Shown one piece after another: positions 10,761 to 64,000 of a stretch of 64,000 bases of DNA. The stretch lies in NCBI GenBank assembly GCA_963662175.1, contig OY759215.1:18589079-18653078 (forward strand), in the 5' to 3' direction. Numbering within the stretch: position 1 is the first letter of the stretch; each line of letters starts with the position of its first letter. This DNA comes from Aradus depressus (taxonomy: Eukaryota > Arthropoda > Insecta > Hemiptera > Aradidae). Made by a program: the position numbers and the translations under genes. Under the pieces are notes generated by a model. That model saw only the letters and a list, made by a program, of their open reading frames with translations. It was not told the origin of the DNA and did not search any database.

Positions 10761-11764
10761 TTCAATTGAGTTCAATGGATTTTTTCTAGCCTTTTTGTAG
10801 ACAACAACAACTGTGAATATTTTTATCGAAAAAAAGTCGACGTTTGTACGTTAGAACACTGAAAAAAACGGCTCAAAAAAAGTGGTGTCCGATGATAAAC
10901 CGAATAGGGCTTCGCCCGGATTTTTACAATTGAAATCGAAAAATTCTTATTTGCGCGAGAATTGTGTCTCTCAATTGATTTCAATGGGGATTTCGCTTTC
11001 GGTGATTATTCCTCCGTGGTATGTTCGATTTCAGATTTATTTAGTAGTAAACCATCGTCACCGTGTCCACTACCCTCGTGGCAAATTTCAATGTGATCGG
11101 TAAAGGGGTTTAGGAGGAGTACGAGTACAACGAAATACATGAGTCGCTTAAGAAAGAGCTTCGTAAACTCAACTCAAAAATAGTTCAACAGAAAACTTGT
11201 CCTCCAATACTGTCGAAGGAGAGGCCCCCTAACAAAAGGCAAGACTTCGAATTTATTATAATATATAAAATTTACAGAAATAAAAATAATATTAAATAAA
11301 ATGATACAGTCTGAAAAAAAATATTACAATAGGCTAGTTAGCCCAAAGGAAAAAAAACATACCAAATTTTGTAATCCTTACGAAGCGATGGCAGCATCAA
11401 TGAAGAAGCAGATGGAGTCTGTCTGGTGACAAAATCCTAAAAGAAACCAAACCAGAAACACCTCCAAAAAGTATATATATTTAAAGACGGAAGTAAGCGT
11501 GCGAAACCCCCACCTATGTTAAAAGGCGCTAATTCGTAAATAATTTACGCTCCTTGCGTAATGACAAAAATACCACCTTCCCTCTCTCTGGTTAGTTGTC
11601 AGTTGGAGCCAGGTCTTTAAGTAGTGAGCCTAAAAAAATATATATATATATAATAAAATGTATTAAAATGAATCATCGGCAAAGTACTTCCCCCTGCACG
11701 AATTAATCTATTAATTTATTATTATTATTTTGTATAAACTACATAGGTTTCATAGAAATAAATA
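10761..11764. other. Unassigned sequence
   Basis: A 73-codon open frame at 10882-11103 shows no known motif. 11460-11640 is slightly GC-richer. I see no gene. Confidence 0.45.
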
Positions 11765-12104
11765 GGTTTGGTTTGGTTTTATAACTCATGCCCGGGCTTT
11801 AACTACGAGGTCATATCGCCTACTACCAGAGAGCTCTTTCATCACTCAGGTGGATATGAGCCCGAATCTACTGTGGGAATCCTAAATTTTGCCTATCCTA
11901 AATTTTTATTCACCTAGTGCAGGGGTCTTTAACGAGTACCTGACATCGGGACCATCCCTTAACGTCCCATCAAAAGGACGGCATGCTTAAGTTTATTCTA
12001 CCTCCCAGATAAAATAAACTAAGGGCCGGCCTCGGTCGGGTTACGAACCCACATTCTTGAGCTCAGAAGGCAAGCACGCATACCACTGAACTACCGGCGC
12101 CCTC
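11765..12104 (-). mobile_element. SINE-A, full length, 12-bp target duplication
   Basis: Complete minus-strand copy with GGCGCC head and box B. TAGAAATAAATA occurs exactly at 11753-11764 and 12105-12116. Confidence 0.92.
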
Positions 12105-12116
12105 TAGAAATAAATA

Positions 12117-12960
12117 TATACCTACTTGACAGGTCTTTCTTTTGTCTAGTGAGCCTTCATTCTGAATGATGAAAACATTCAAGAAACTGTACATTTAAAA
12201 AAAAGTCTTACTATGTTATATTTTATATGTTTTTATATTCATTTATTTATTTTTTATATATTTTTTCTCTCTCTTACGTTTTTCTGTTTAGCTCCTCCTA
12301 CTTCCAAAAAATAATTTTATTTGAAACCTTGTTTGGGCATCCTTCCTTCTCTTTTATAGTCAACCATTAATGTAATATGCTCTGTCGACTTTATTAATTT
12401 ACTTTATTTTCTTATTATTTATACAGATTCGTTATTATATATATTTTTATATTTATATGGATACCTTAATTTTTTCATAATTAAGCTGTTCACTTTAAAT
12501 TTTTTATTAATCTGTATTTATTATTGTCCAGTTTTTCTCCACTGTAGCACTAATTTATTTATTTTTGTAATTATTTCGGTAGATAGAAATAGTTCTAAAA
12601 GTAGATAAATACAATTTTATGATATGTATAAACAGGGGTCTGTAAAAGGATGTAGGAAAATGCTGTAATTGAGTGTATGTATGGAACAAGGTAAACTATC
12701 GAGAACCAGAGGAGGACAAAGTATTTTTGCTCATTAAAAAGAAGAAAATCCATTTTTTTTTGGGGGGGGGGGGGAGGGAGGGGTTTAAAACCCCTCTTGA
12801 AAAATTAGGAAAAAACAAGGAAAATTGAAATTAAATTGTTCTACTCATTAGTGTCATTAGCTTTTCGGTGATAAGAATTCTTCAAGATGCAAAATAAACA
12901 TAACACTTACATACAACAGAAATAAAGAAAAAACTGTTTTTTTTTCGTTTTTTTTTTTTT
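12117..12960. other. Unassigned AT-rich sequence
   Basis: Holds the second copy of the short repeat of 8870-8976 (12280-12388) and a G-rich run at 12762-12783. No gene seen. Confidence 0.45.
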
Positions 12961-12967
12961 TTTTTTT

Positions 12968-13262
12968 TGAGTATTTTACAAAATATATAGAATATATGGG
13001 AGTACTTTTGATATTGCTACCATCTTCAGACACGAACTGACAAATACTAAGTGGAAGTTCAACAGGTTCACATCCTTCTCCAGCCCCCGTAGCTTCCTCT
13101 GTCTTTTTTCCTGTCTTTCCGAAACACAACGGCTGGAGAAGGGCATAGCGGAATGTGAACCTATTCGATCTCCACTTAGTATTTGTTAAGTCATGTCTGA
13201 AGATGATAGCAATACCAAAAGTACTCCCATATATTGTTATATTTTGTGAAATAGACAATACT
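12968..13262. mobile_element. Penelope-like inverted repeat, decayed
   Basis: Arms 12968-13100 and 13130-13262 are diverged reverse complements starting AGTATTTTACAAAATATATA. Each has a hammerhead-like CTGAAGATG with GTAGCAATA and AAAAGTACTCCCATATAT. The GAAA core has become CAAAA or CCAAAA, so these copies should be dead. Same family as 16294-16423 and 18216-18462. Confidence 0.65.
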
Positions 13263-14860
13263 TAAAATACATTTGAAACAAAATTATTTTTTTTCTTCAC
13301 TTTTATTAAGTGTCTTATACTATCTCTGCTGAAAATGTTAATTATCATATTGTAATAGGAATAAATAATTGTTCAGGGATTTTGAGAAGTTACCTAAAGG
13401 GATGCTTCAAATAACATTTATATTAAATTGGTATATATAACGAACTAATTCGAGATATATCTACACATTATTTTTAACCCGACGCAAAAGGAGGGGTGTT
13501 ATAACTTTGAAGCATTTGTCTGTGCGTGTGTCTGTCTGTGGCATAATAGCTCCAAAACAGCTGAACCTAATTCAAAGCGGTTTTTTGTTTCAAAAGCTGG
13601 CTGAGATGATGCTTAGCCATGTTTGGGAGAAATCGAGTATGTCGTTTCCAAGATCTTCGGTTTCATCACAGCCTGTGTAGGGATCTCGGCCTCTATTATA
13701 GTTAGAGACTTAGAGTTTGATCTCAAATGTTTATAAGACCAAATTTTTGTGTCGAGTTTTAAATTATATTATAGAAGAATTTTTTTGACTTGTTCTATAA
13801 AGTTTTTTTTTCAAAAGGTAATAAAAAAATATTGAAGATGATATTACATTTTTTTCATGATTTCACAACTAGAGAGCTCATAAGTAATCTAGTGGCAAAG
13901 TTATGAACTTCACGGTCATTACCTCCATTACTTCTCCTTTTTTTCCTTTCTTTTCACCTTCCAGACAACATACTCGTGCACGAGATTCAAAACCACGAAA
14001 TCGTCAAATTTCCATGACTCAAAGCGGTGGTAGAGACAGAAACTATACTTCAAAACATAATTATCAAACGTGTATTCGCGTTAATAACATCAAAGCAATT
14101 TATGGTTACGGTTTCCTTTCAGTTTCTGACATGATCACAATTCTCTTTTCTGCAATATATTAAATTGTATAATGACATTAATGATGGATTCCATAAAAAG
14201 AAGAAAACAGCCTTAAAAGCTATTCCATATAAGGTTTGTACTTTTGTGTTTGCTTCATAGATTCTGCATGTATCCATGGAGGTATAAATATATTGGTTAC
14301 TCAACCACCAAGTAGATATGCAGTTTAGTAATAAAATTTTTTTTTTCATCTTCAAAATCTGGCCTATATTCTTTTGATGTTCCGAAGTCTTTGCTGCCCC
14401 GGAATCCTGAAGGCTGTAAACAGTGCCGCCCCGAGGCAAGTTTTAGGATGGAGCGAGATGCAATTCTGGCGCCCTCCTTGCTTGTCCCTAATATATACCA
14501 GTTGTGCGTGCAAGCATGGAACTTGGAAGATCTCGACATCTTAAGTCTCTGTCTAATTTGTCGATTGACAACAGCCATGCTCGTTGGCATTGTACTCTTC
14601 ACACTACCTATAAGAACAGTTGATGTAAAATGACAAACAAAATATTTATGAATTAAGGTACATTTATTTATCACAAAAATTACTTTTATAAAAAGATCAT
14701 TCATTTGTATTATTTTGCTAACTAATAAAACAAAATTTAGTCAACATTCATTGATGAGATCAATAAGCATAATCAATTTGGTACTGGTACTTATTATGTT
14801 CACTAATTAATGTAACAATGCTTGTACAGCCTTTAAAATCCAGAGAGGTCGGCGGAGGGC
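13263..14860. other. Unassigned sequence with one probable old repeat
   Basis: 13475-13700 (AACCCGACGCAAAAGGAGGG, then GTGTGTCTGTCTGTGG and CTGAACCTAATTCAAAGC) has the look of an interspersed insect repeat. 14297-14704 contains overlapping open frames on both strands (135 codons minus, 80 plus) and is less AT-rich; I cannot assign them to a family. Confidence 0.45.
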
Positions 14861-15004
14861 ATGTCCCTCTTATCGGTTCGAGGGCACAGTAATAATATTT
14901 ATTGTTCTACGCAAAAAATTAGATTTACCCAGAAAAAAAAAAGTAATATACTGTATACTGTCAAGAGGCTAAATACTAAAAGACTGACATTAAATATAAT
15001 AATT

Positions 15005-15573
15005 TTCTTGTATTACTCCCCCAGTTATACGAAGTATAGGGGAAGTTATGTGATCGGTCAAAAATTCGATGGAATTCCATGTTTTCCGACCTATAGATTC
15101 CAAATAAGAAAAAAACAATGTTTGTCTGTCTGTGAACACGATAACTCCCCATAGAATGAATGTATCGACACATCATTTTATATGTGAACCCTGAACCTTC
15201 TGACACATATTGTTTTTCAGCCAAATAGACCAAAGGGAATGGGGGATTAAAGGGGAGACATAATGTAAAAACTTTAATAACTGCAGATAGAATGAATGTA
15301 TCAAAACGAAATTTTAATGTGACCAAGACCCCATAACGACAACACCTATCGATTTTCAGTCAAATGAGAGGGGGATTAGCGGAGAGGCCTAACTCAAAAA
15401 GCACAATAACTGATAATGTAATGAATGCATTGAAATTTAAATTCATATTTAAAGTAAAAAACCAATGAGGTGAACCTGTCAAATTTCAGAGATATCCCTG
15501 GCTGAAGAGAAGGGGGTTCATTTCAAAAACCATAACTGCCAATATAATGAATGTATCGACACAAAATTTAGTA
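15005..15573 (+). repeat. R-family copy, left part
   Basis: CCCCAGTTATACGAAGTATA start, TGTGAACACGATAACTCCCC, three subrepeats, then broken at CAAAATTTAGTA by the inverted-repeat element. The remainder continues at 17059-17215. Confidence 0.85.
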
Positions 15574-15650
15574 GATGTTGATTAGCGACTGTAGATTCTA
15601 ATTGTAGGAATATTGAGGGTCAAAGATGAAAATTAAAACACTATTCAGAT

Positions 15651-15687
15651 GCCAACGTTTCGATATATTTTATATCATCATCAGGGC
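15651..15687 (-). ncRNA. Hammerhead ribozyme motif, minus strand
   Basis: Mirror of 16970-17006: GCC / GGC stem I, CTGATGA, stem II GATATA/TATATC with AAA loop, GAAA, palindromic AACGTT at stem III. Stem III has no loop of its own, so activity would need a dimer. Confidence 0.65.
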
Positions 15688-16361
15688 CTACAAACATGGG
15701 GGGGAAATCAAGATTAGAATAAAAAATAAACAAAAAAATTTTTTTTTGTTGATAAACATTATTGAACGTTAAAAATACACTATAACAAGTTAAAAATTGA
15801 AACTGACTTACTATGAATAATTACTAAACATTAAAATTAAATATGATTACATTACTAAACATAAACATTAATAATGGAAATAGACAAATAGGTGGAACAT
15901 AATAAAGAGTAAACATTAAAATGACTTACTATGAATAAGCAGGGTTGGGGAGAAGGCATGTACACTGGATGGAGTCTTACATTGCAATGAAATGGTACAA
16001 TAATAAAGGATGCTGAAGGAACCAGGTACAGGGAGCTAGGAAAATCCCGTCATAAATGTCACATTACAGCAGAAATGTTGAAAGTAATATAAATATATAT
16101 TATTAAGGTTGTTTGTGTCTGTATACTCTAACCCATATCTATAGATAATTAATAAATAATTTAAAAATATATATATATAATACACAAAAAAAATAAAATA
16201 AAATAAAAAATAGATAATTTAGATATTGGAGACAGAACTATGGTGTCAGCTCTTGCTAAGTAAATTGGCATAACAATTACTTAGGTTATTAGTTGGACTT
16301 GAAAAATAAAATAAAACTGGTTTATTTAATATATTGTCTAATTTCACTAACTATATATACA

Positions 16362-16397
16362 TGGGAGTACTTTCGGTATTTCTACCATCCTCAGCCA
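16362..16397 (-). ncRNA. Hammerhead ribozyme motif, minus strand
   Basis: CTGAGGA, stem II GGTA-GAAA-TACC, GAAA, G-TA-C-TC and short stem I TGG/CCA. Lies in the half-palindrome 16294-16423. Confidence 0.62.
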
Positions 16398-16451
16398 AAA
16401 GCATAAGAGATAAGACTCAGACTTTATTTTATTTTTATTTTTTTTTGTGTA

Positions 16452-16482
<31 letters not shown>

Positions 16483-16969
16483 ATTTATTAATCATCTATA
16501 GATATGTGTTAGAGTATACAGACACAAACAACCTTAATAATACATATTTATATTACTTTCAACATTTCTGCTGTAATGTGACAGTTATGACGGGGTTTCC
16601 CGAGCTCCCTGTACCTGTTTCCTTTAGCACCCTAGTATTATTTTGTACCATTTCATTGCAATGTAAGACTCCATCCAGTGTACATGTCTTCTCCCCAACC
16701 CTGCTTATTCATAGTAAGTCATTTTAATGTTTACTCTTTATTATGTTCCACCTATTTGTCTATTTCCATTATTAATGTTTATGTTTAGTAATGTAATCAT
16801 ATTTAATTTTAATGTTTAGTAATTATTCATAGTAAGTCAGTTTCAATTTTTAACTTGTTATAGTGTATTTTTAAAGTTCAGTAATATTTATCAACAAAAA
16901 CAATTTTTTTTGTTTATTTTTTATTCTAATCTTGATCCCACCCCCCCCCCCCCCCCCCCCTGTTTGTAG

Positions 16970-17006
16970 GCCCTGATGATGATATAAAATATATCGAAAC
17001 GTTGGC
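16970..17006 (+). ncRNA. Hammerhead ribozyme motif, plus strand
   Basis: GCC, CTGATGA (16973-16979), stem II of six base pairs GATATA-AAA-TATATC, GAAA (16996-16999), CGTT, GGC. Expected cleavage after 17003. Confidence 0.65.
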
Positions 17007-17070
17007 ATCTGAATAGTGTTTTTTTTTCATCTTTGACTGACCCTCAATATTCCTACAACAAAATTTAGTA

Positions 17071-17215
17071 TTAGGATTTAGGAGCTCGTATGTAAATCAA
17101 CTGTGGAATATTAGCGCAAACGGTCGACTAGTTTTGGAGGGGAGTGAAAAGTTAATTGATTATTCGTTCTGCGAAAGTACATTGCCGATAATTCACCGAC
17201 TTTTTTGCCTACAGC
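17071..17215 (+). repeat. R-family copy, right part
   Basis: Continues 15573 after the insertion: TTAGGATTTAGGAGC, GTCGACTAGTTTTGGAGG, GATAATTCACCGAC. A Jockey fragment follows directly. Confidence 0.82.
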
Positions 17216-17620
17216 AAAAACTGAAGCCAAGATTCTTGGAGGAAGGACTGAGAACACTCATTCTTGATGGCATCTCTATCCCATGGAATCCTAAATACCC
17301 GGGTGTTAAGTATATAGGGGTAACCCTGGATATGAGGGCCAACTGCAAACTACATATTAACACCAAAATACAACCATACAGAAGAATCAATCAACTCTTC
17401 CTACTTATTAACAGAAAAAACACCACTTTAACAGGAAGCCACAATACTTCTGTACAAATCACTCATTAGACCCTTATTAACATACGCCCAATGACAAAAA
17501 TACAGACATTTCAGAACAAAGCTGCCCGAGGGGCCCTCAATGCACTTTAAGGAACTCTAATAAAATCCTGAAGAGCTGAGTCTGCCATCAAGGGGCACCT
17601 CAACTGACTGACCTGCACCA
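17216..17620 (+). mobile_element. Jockey-type reverse transcriptase fragment
   Basis: A plus-strand frame reads LILDGISIPWNPKYPGVKYI then GVTLDMRANCKLHINTKI, typical of the stretch just after the reverse transcriptase catalytic core in Jockey-like LINEs (GVKYLGV.LD...). After a frameshift it continues with LINIRPMTKIQTFQNKAARG. Truncated at both ends and frameshifted near 17470. Confidence 0.82.
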
Positions 17621-17805
17621 CACCAGACTCCAGTTCATCTCCGGGACGGACGTCTACTGTCTTGTACAATGAACACAAAGCAGAATACTGAAGAATCGCA
17701 TATATCAGGATACAGTTTCATACAGCCGAGGGATTCTCTAGTTGAAATAGCACCCTTTCACCTGAGATGTATTAGAAGGGTCGCACTCTGCAAATTGGTT
17801 CATAA

Positions 17806-17846
17806 CTAGACCTGATGATGGTGTGAGGCCGAAACCGGTAGTTTAG
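17806..17846 (+). ncRNA. Hammerhead ribozyme motif, plus strand, strong stem I
   Basis: CTAGAC (17806-17811) pairs with GTTTAG (17841-17846), six base pairs including one wobble. CTGATGA at 17812-17818, stem II GGT/GCC, GAAA at 17831-17834, palindromic ACCGGT, expected cleavage after GTA (17840). A decayed relative lacking the first core is at 40435-40560. Confidence 0.72.
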
Positions 17847-18282
17847 TAAATATCTTTGGTGGAATAGACAATATTTCAAAAATAAGTTTGTTTTATTTAT
17901 TTATTACGCGTTCCTCAACTTAGAAGTTGTATACAGTTTCTCTTTGTATAATGCTATTTCCATTATGTGTATGTATAAGCTTTGTGTGCGAGGCACTTGT
18001 GTCAGCACAAATAAATTTATTTTTTCATGTGCTTATTTCACTTTTTTTGTATTGATTTGCGGGCCGTTGGACATTAAATGCAATAATCGGCTCGCACTCA
18101 AAAACCTATTGCAGGCCGCAATTACAAAAAAGTTACCAACCCCTGATCAGTCACCAGTTCCCACCCGCTTACGTCAACTCAAACTTTTCACTCGTTGAGT
18201 ACATCGTAGAAAAGTGGACTTGAAAAATAAAATAAAACTAGTTTATTTAATATATTGTCTAATTTCACTAACTATATATACA

Positions 18283-18318
18283 TGGGAGTACTTTCGGTAT
18301 TTCTACCATCCTCAGCCA
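18283..18318 (-). ncRNA. Hammerhead ribozyme motif, minus strand arm
   Basis: Mirror image of 18360-18395, identical bases. Confidence 0.62.
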
Positions 18319-18359
18319 AAAGCATAAGAGATAAGACTGAGTCTTATCTCTTATGCTTT

Positions 18360-18395
18360 TGGCTGAGGATGGTAGAAATACCGAAAGTACTCCCA
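18360..18395 (+). ncRNA. Hammerhead ribozyme motif, plus strand arm
   Basis: TGG / CCA stem I, CTGAGGA (18363-18369), stem II GGTA-GAAA-TACC with a GNRA-type loop, GAAA (18383-18386), palindrome AGTACT, expected cleavage after CTC (18392). Confidence 0.62.
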
Positions 18396-18462
18396 TGTAT
18401 ATATAGTTAGTGAAATTAGACAATATATTAAATAAACCAGTTTTATTTTATTTTTCAAGTCC

Positions 18463-19028
18463 ATTTGAATTATTTCACAATATCTCTGCAATAATGTCAG
18501 TTTTCATCGTAGAAAAGGGCAGGGAAGGTGTTAATATCAAGGGCATAAGAAGAAAAAAAAAACTTTTCTAAAATCATATAATTTAAAAACAAAAAATTTG
18601 GACAAAATAAAACTTGCACTATATATTTTTTTTTACAGAACTTCATTAAGTTACATATACAACTATGTAACATTTTATAATTAATTTATTTTTGAAAAAA
18701 ATCAGTTCCTAAATACAAAGCAAGCTGCATGAATTTCACCTATTAACAATGAGTCATTCTTTCGTTCTCCTTTGCTTTGAAAAAAAAATCATGTAAAAAA
18801 AAAAAATAATTACTTTCAGAAAAACATTTTGAGAAAACACTTCTTAAAGAGGAACCATCATGAATGAAATAATATAAAACATAGATAAAAATAAAATAAT
18901 TTTTTTACATATAACATTTTTAAACTCTTTGGTAAATAAATCTGCTATTAAGCTATTAATTAAATACAATAATTTCATTTTACTTAACCTATCTTAGCAG
19001 AATCAATTAATTCAAATAACTATTTTCA
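18463..19028. other. Unassigned AT-rich sequence
   Basis: No gene or repeat recognised apart from A/T homopolymers. Confidence 0.5.
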
Positions 19029-19042
19029 ATGACTAGGTTATC

Positions 19043-19140
19043 TTTCGCACATACATTTGTAAATTATAAATATGCTTCAATAGAACTTTCTACTTTCGCA
19101 CATACATTTGTAAATTATAAATATGCTTCAACAGAACTTT
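19043..19140. repeat. Two-copy direct repeat, about 52-bp unit
   Basis: CTTTCGCACATACATTTGTA and AAATATGCTTCAA(T/C)AGAACTTT occur twice in a row. The copies are almost identical, so the duplication is recent. The 150-codon open frame across it (19029-19481) has no family motif. Confidence 0.8.
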
Positions 19141-19559
19141 ATAATTTTTATGCTCCTTTAGGTTTAATAATAATAAAATTAAATCCAAGAATATTAATAA
19201 AAATAAAAGTACAACTGAGATGTATGCGTTGCGCAATTATGGCAAGAGTAACAAATAGATCATGTCAAAAAATCAGTCTCGGTAACGACGGGCTGGGAAG
19301 CCTTCAGTCTGCTCTAGTTCATTTTTTCGTATGTCTCAAATTAGTAAACATTTACGGGAATTTTTTTGACCAGGCTAATGGAATCAAATTGCTGGATAAC
19401 CATGAAAAAAAAAAAGTCCGATTTGGCCATCACAGGAGTTCATTTTCGAAACTTTCTGTTATTTTTAACCTCTTTAAATAAGTTCACCCATAATATAAAG
19501 ACCACCAATCACTTCTTCAGTTCGGATATTTTTGGAATAGTTTGCGACAACTAGTAGAG

Positions 19560-20105
19560 TAGATGAAAGGCCAAAATGCTGCCAGGAAGTTGACGCTCTC
19601 TCTATTCTGCGCCTGATATGGCGCAAATCCGGCAGGTTTCTATCTCATGGACTTGTGACTCCTTATATAGATATATTCATACTATCGGAAGTTTTCGTTT
19701 ATTTATCTGAAGTTATAGTTTTGAATTTGAGCTCCCCTTTGCCCAATTTGATATCTCGATCCACACATTAGGATCCATACATCGATTCTATCACGAGTTT
19801 TGCTTCATATACCGCAGATATGGTTATGAATTTGAGCCCCGACCTCTTCCTCTTTCCCAGTTTGACACATAGATCTACATATAGTTTCGTGACGATACCC
19901 TCGATCCTATAAAGAGTTATCGTACCTTTGACACATAGATCCACATATAATTTCGTGTCGATACCTCGATTCTATGAGTTTATCATACCCACATAAATAC
20001 ATATACACGGACTACTCTTTTTGGATTCTAGATCAGAAAACCTTTGCTCATTTTAATACCTCGTTCCACATGTAATTTCGTGTCGATTCCTTGATCACGA
20101 GTCAT
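19560..20105 (-). repeat. Diverged R-family copy, minus strand
   Basis: TTCGTGTCGATACCTCGATTC, GAGTTATCGTACC and CTAGATCAGAAAACC are the reverse complements of R landmarks, spread over three subrepeats. Lies just downstream of the candidate 3' end of the kinase gene. Confidence 0.65.
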
Positions 20106-20265
20106 TGTACTCACATACAAAAAATAGTTTTTTATTTAAGAAGACCAAAAAACACGGAATTCGTATGAAAACATAATTTTCAACAATTAAATAATTTTCC
20201 CCATACTGTAGGTATGGCTGAGAGGACTTGCGATCGCTATCGTCCGAAAGTCGTTTACAAATATA

Positions 20266-20271
20266 TTTATT
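20266..20271 (-). promoter_or_regulatory. Possible polyadenylation signal AATAAA
   Basis: AATAAA on the minus strand, followed at once by AATAT, about 90 bp downstream of the candidate stop at 20361. AATAAA is frequent in AT-rich DNA, so this only supports the terminal exon if that exon is real. Confidence 0.35.
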
Positions 20272-20360
20272 TATTTTAAATACACACAGCAAAAAACCAA
20301 AAAAAACATTAAAATGAAAGTGCTTCACTAAACCTCACCTCCTTAACAATGTGTTTTGTG

Positions 20361-64000
<43,640 letters not shown>

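Larger units (their letters stand above)
15574..17058. mobile_element. 1.48-kb Penelope-like inverted repeat inserted in R
   Basis: Arms of about 600 bp (15597-16200 and 16430-17056) are reverse complements. The unit is flanked by an exact 12-bp duplication CAAAATTTAGTA (15562-15573, 17059-17070), so it inserted as one piece. A hammerhead motif sits near each outer end. The spacer holds one arm of another palindrome family (16294-16423). The left arm has G7 where the right arm has about 20 C. Confidence 0.78.
18216..18462. mobile_element. Near-perfect 247-bp palindrome with two hammerhead motifs
   Basis: Arms of about 121 bp run from GGACTTGAAAAATAAAATAA to its exact complement, with one visible mismatch near the outer end, and meet at GACTGAGTC. 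One arm alone recurs at 16294-16423 and breaks at the same centre. No coding sequence. Confidence 0.85.

Noticed and set aside
12857..13258. 133-codon minus-strand open frame
   Set aside because: Covers the decayed Penelope-like inverted repeat and a poly-T run; a by-product.
14976..15326. 116-codon minus-strand frame
   Set aside because: Antisense to an R repeat copy; stop-poor only because of repeat composition.
19029..19481. 150-codon plus-strand open frame
   Set aside because: Spans a recent 52-bp duplication and AT-rich sequence, with no motif or splice context.

Overview
The window is eukaryotic, AT-rich and intron-rich. The gene structure, short satellite arrays, tRNA-derived SINEs, Jockey-type and Penelope-like retroelement relics and a CCTAA-like tail on some SINEs suggest an arthropod, most likely an insect. 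The order cannot be fixed from the sequence; a hemipteroid insect is only a guess.

Gene content: one real gene is supported. It is a tau-tubulin kinase of the casein kinase 1 superfamily (TTBK; Drosophila homologue Asator). It lies on the minus strand and runs from beyond the right edge of the window down to about 20.3 kb. I could assemble 17 coding exons, between 63205 and 20361. All but the last candidate have GT/AG boundaries on both sides, and reading phase holds across all 16 junctions. They give about 913 residues: most of the kinase domain (HRDIKP, DFG, the TVRYAS activation segment) in the first four exons, then a long Ser/Pro-rich tail in thirteen more. The N-terminal exons with the ATP-binding loop are not here. 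The terminal exon at 20.4 kb is a phase-consistent inference with an AATAAA signal behind it. Readthrough of the donors of exons 4, 15 and 16 would give three earlier C-termini.

Everything else is repeats. The left third (1-20 kb) is gene-free: copies of a tRNA-derived SINE, a family of roughly 1 kb called R here (marker: an ACGATAACTCCC-type motif), a hAT-like MITE, a 1.1 kb foldback element, Jockey fragments and Penelope-like palindromes. One R copy at 2.76-5.21 kb carries three nested insertions, two with clear target-site duplications (TSDs). The kinase introns hold more of the same, plus a 15-copy 165-bp tandem array at 29.2-31.7 kb. That array repeats what looks like the 3' coding end of a non-LTR retrotransposon.

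Most interesting signal: at least a dozen hammerhead-ribozyme-like motifs (CUGANGA, hairpin, GAAA, palindromic stem III, closing stem I). They are mostly arranged head-to-head in long inverted repeats with 12-14 bp TSDs. This matches the known association of hammerhead ribozymes with Penelope-like elements. The palindromic stem III sequences (ACTAGT, ACCGGT, AGTACT, AACGTT), the inverted pairing and one apparent C3-G8 covariation deserve a second look.
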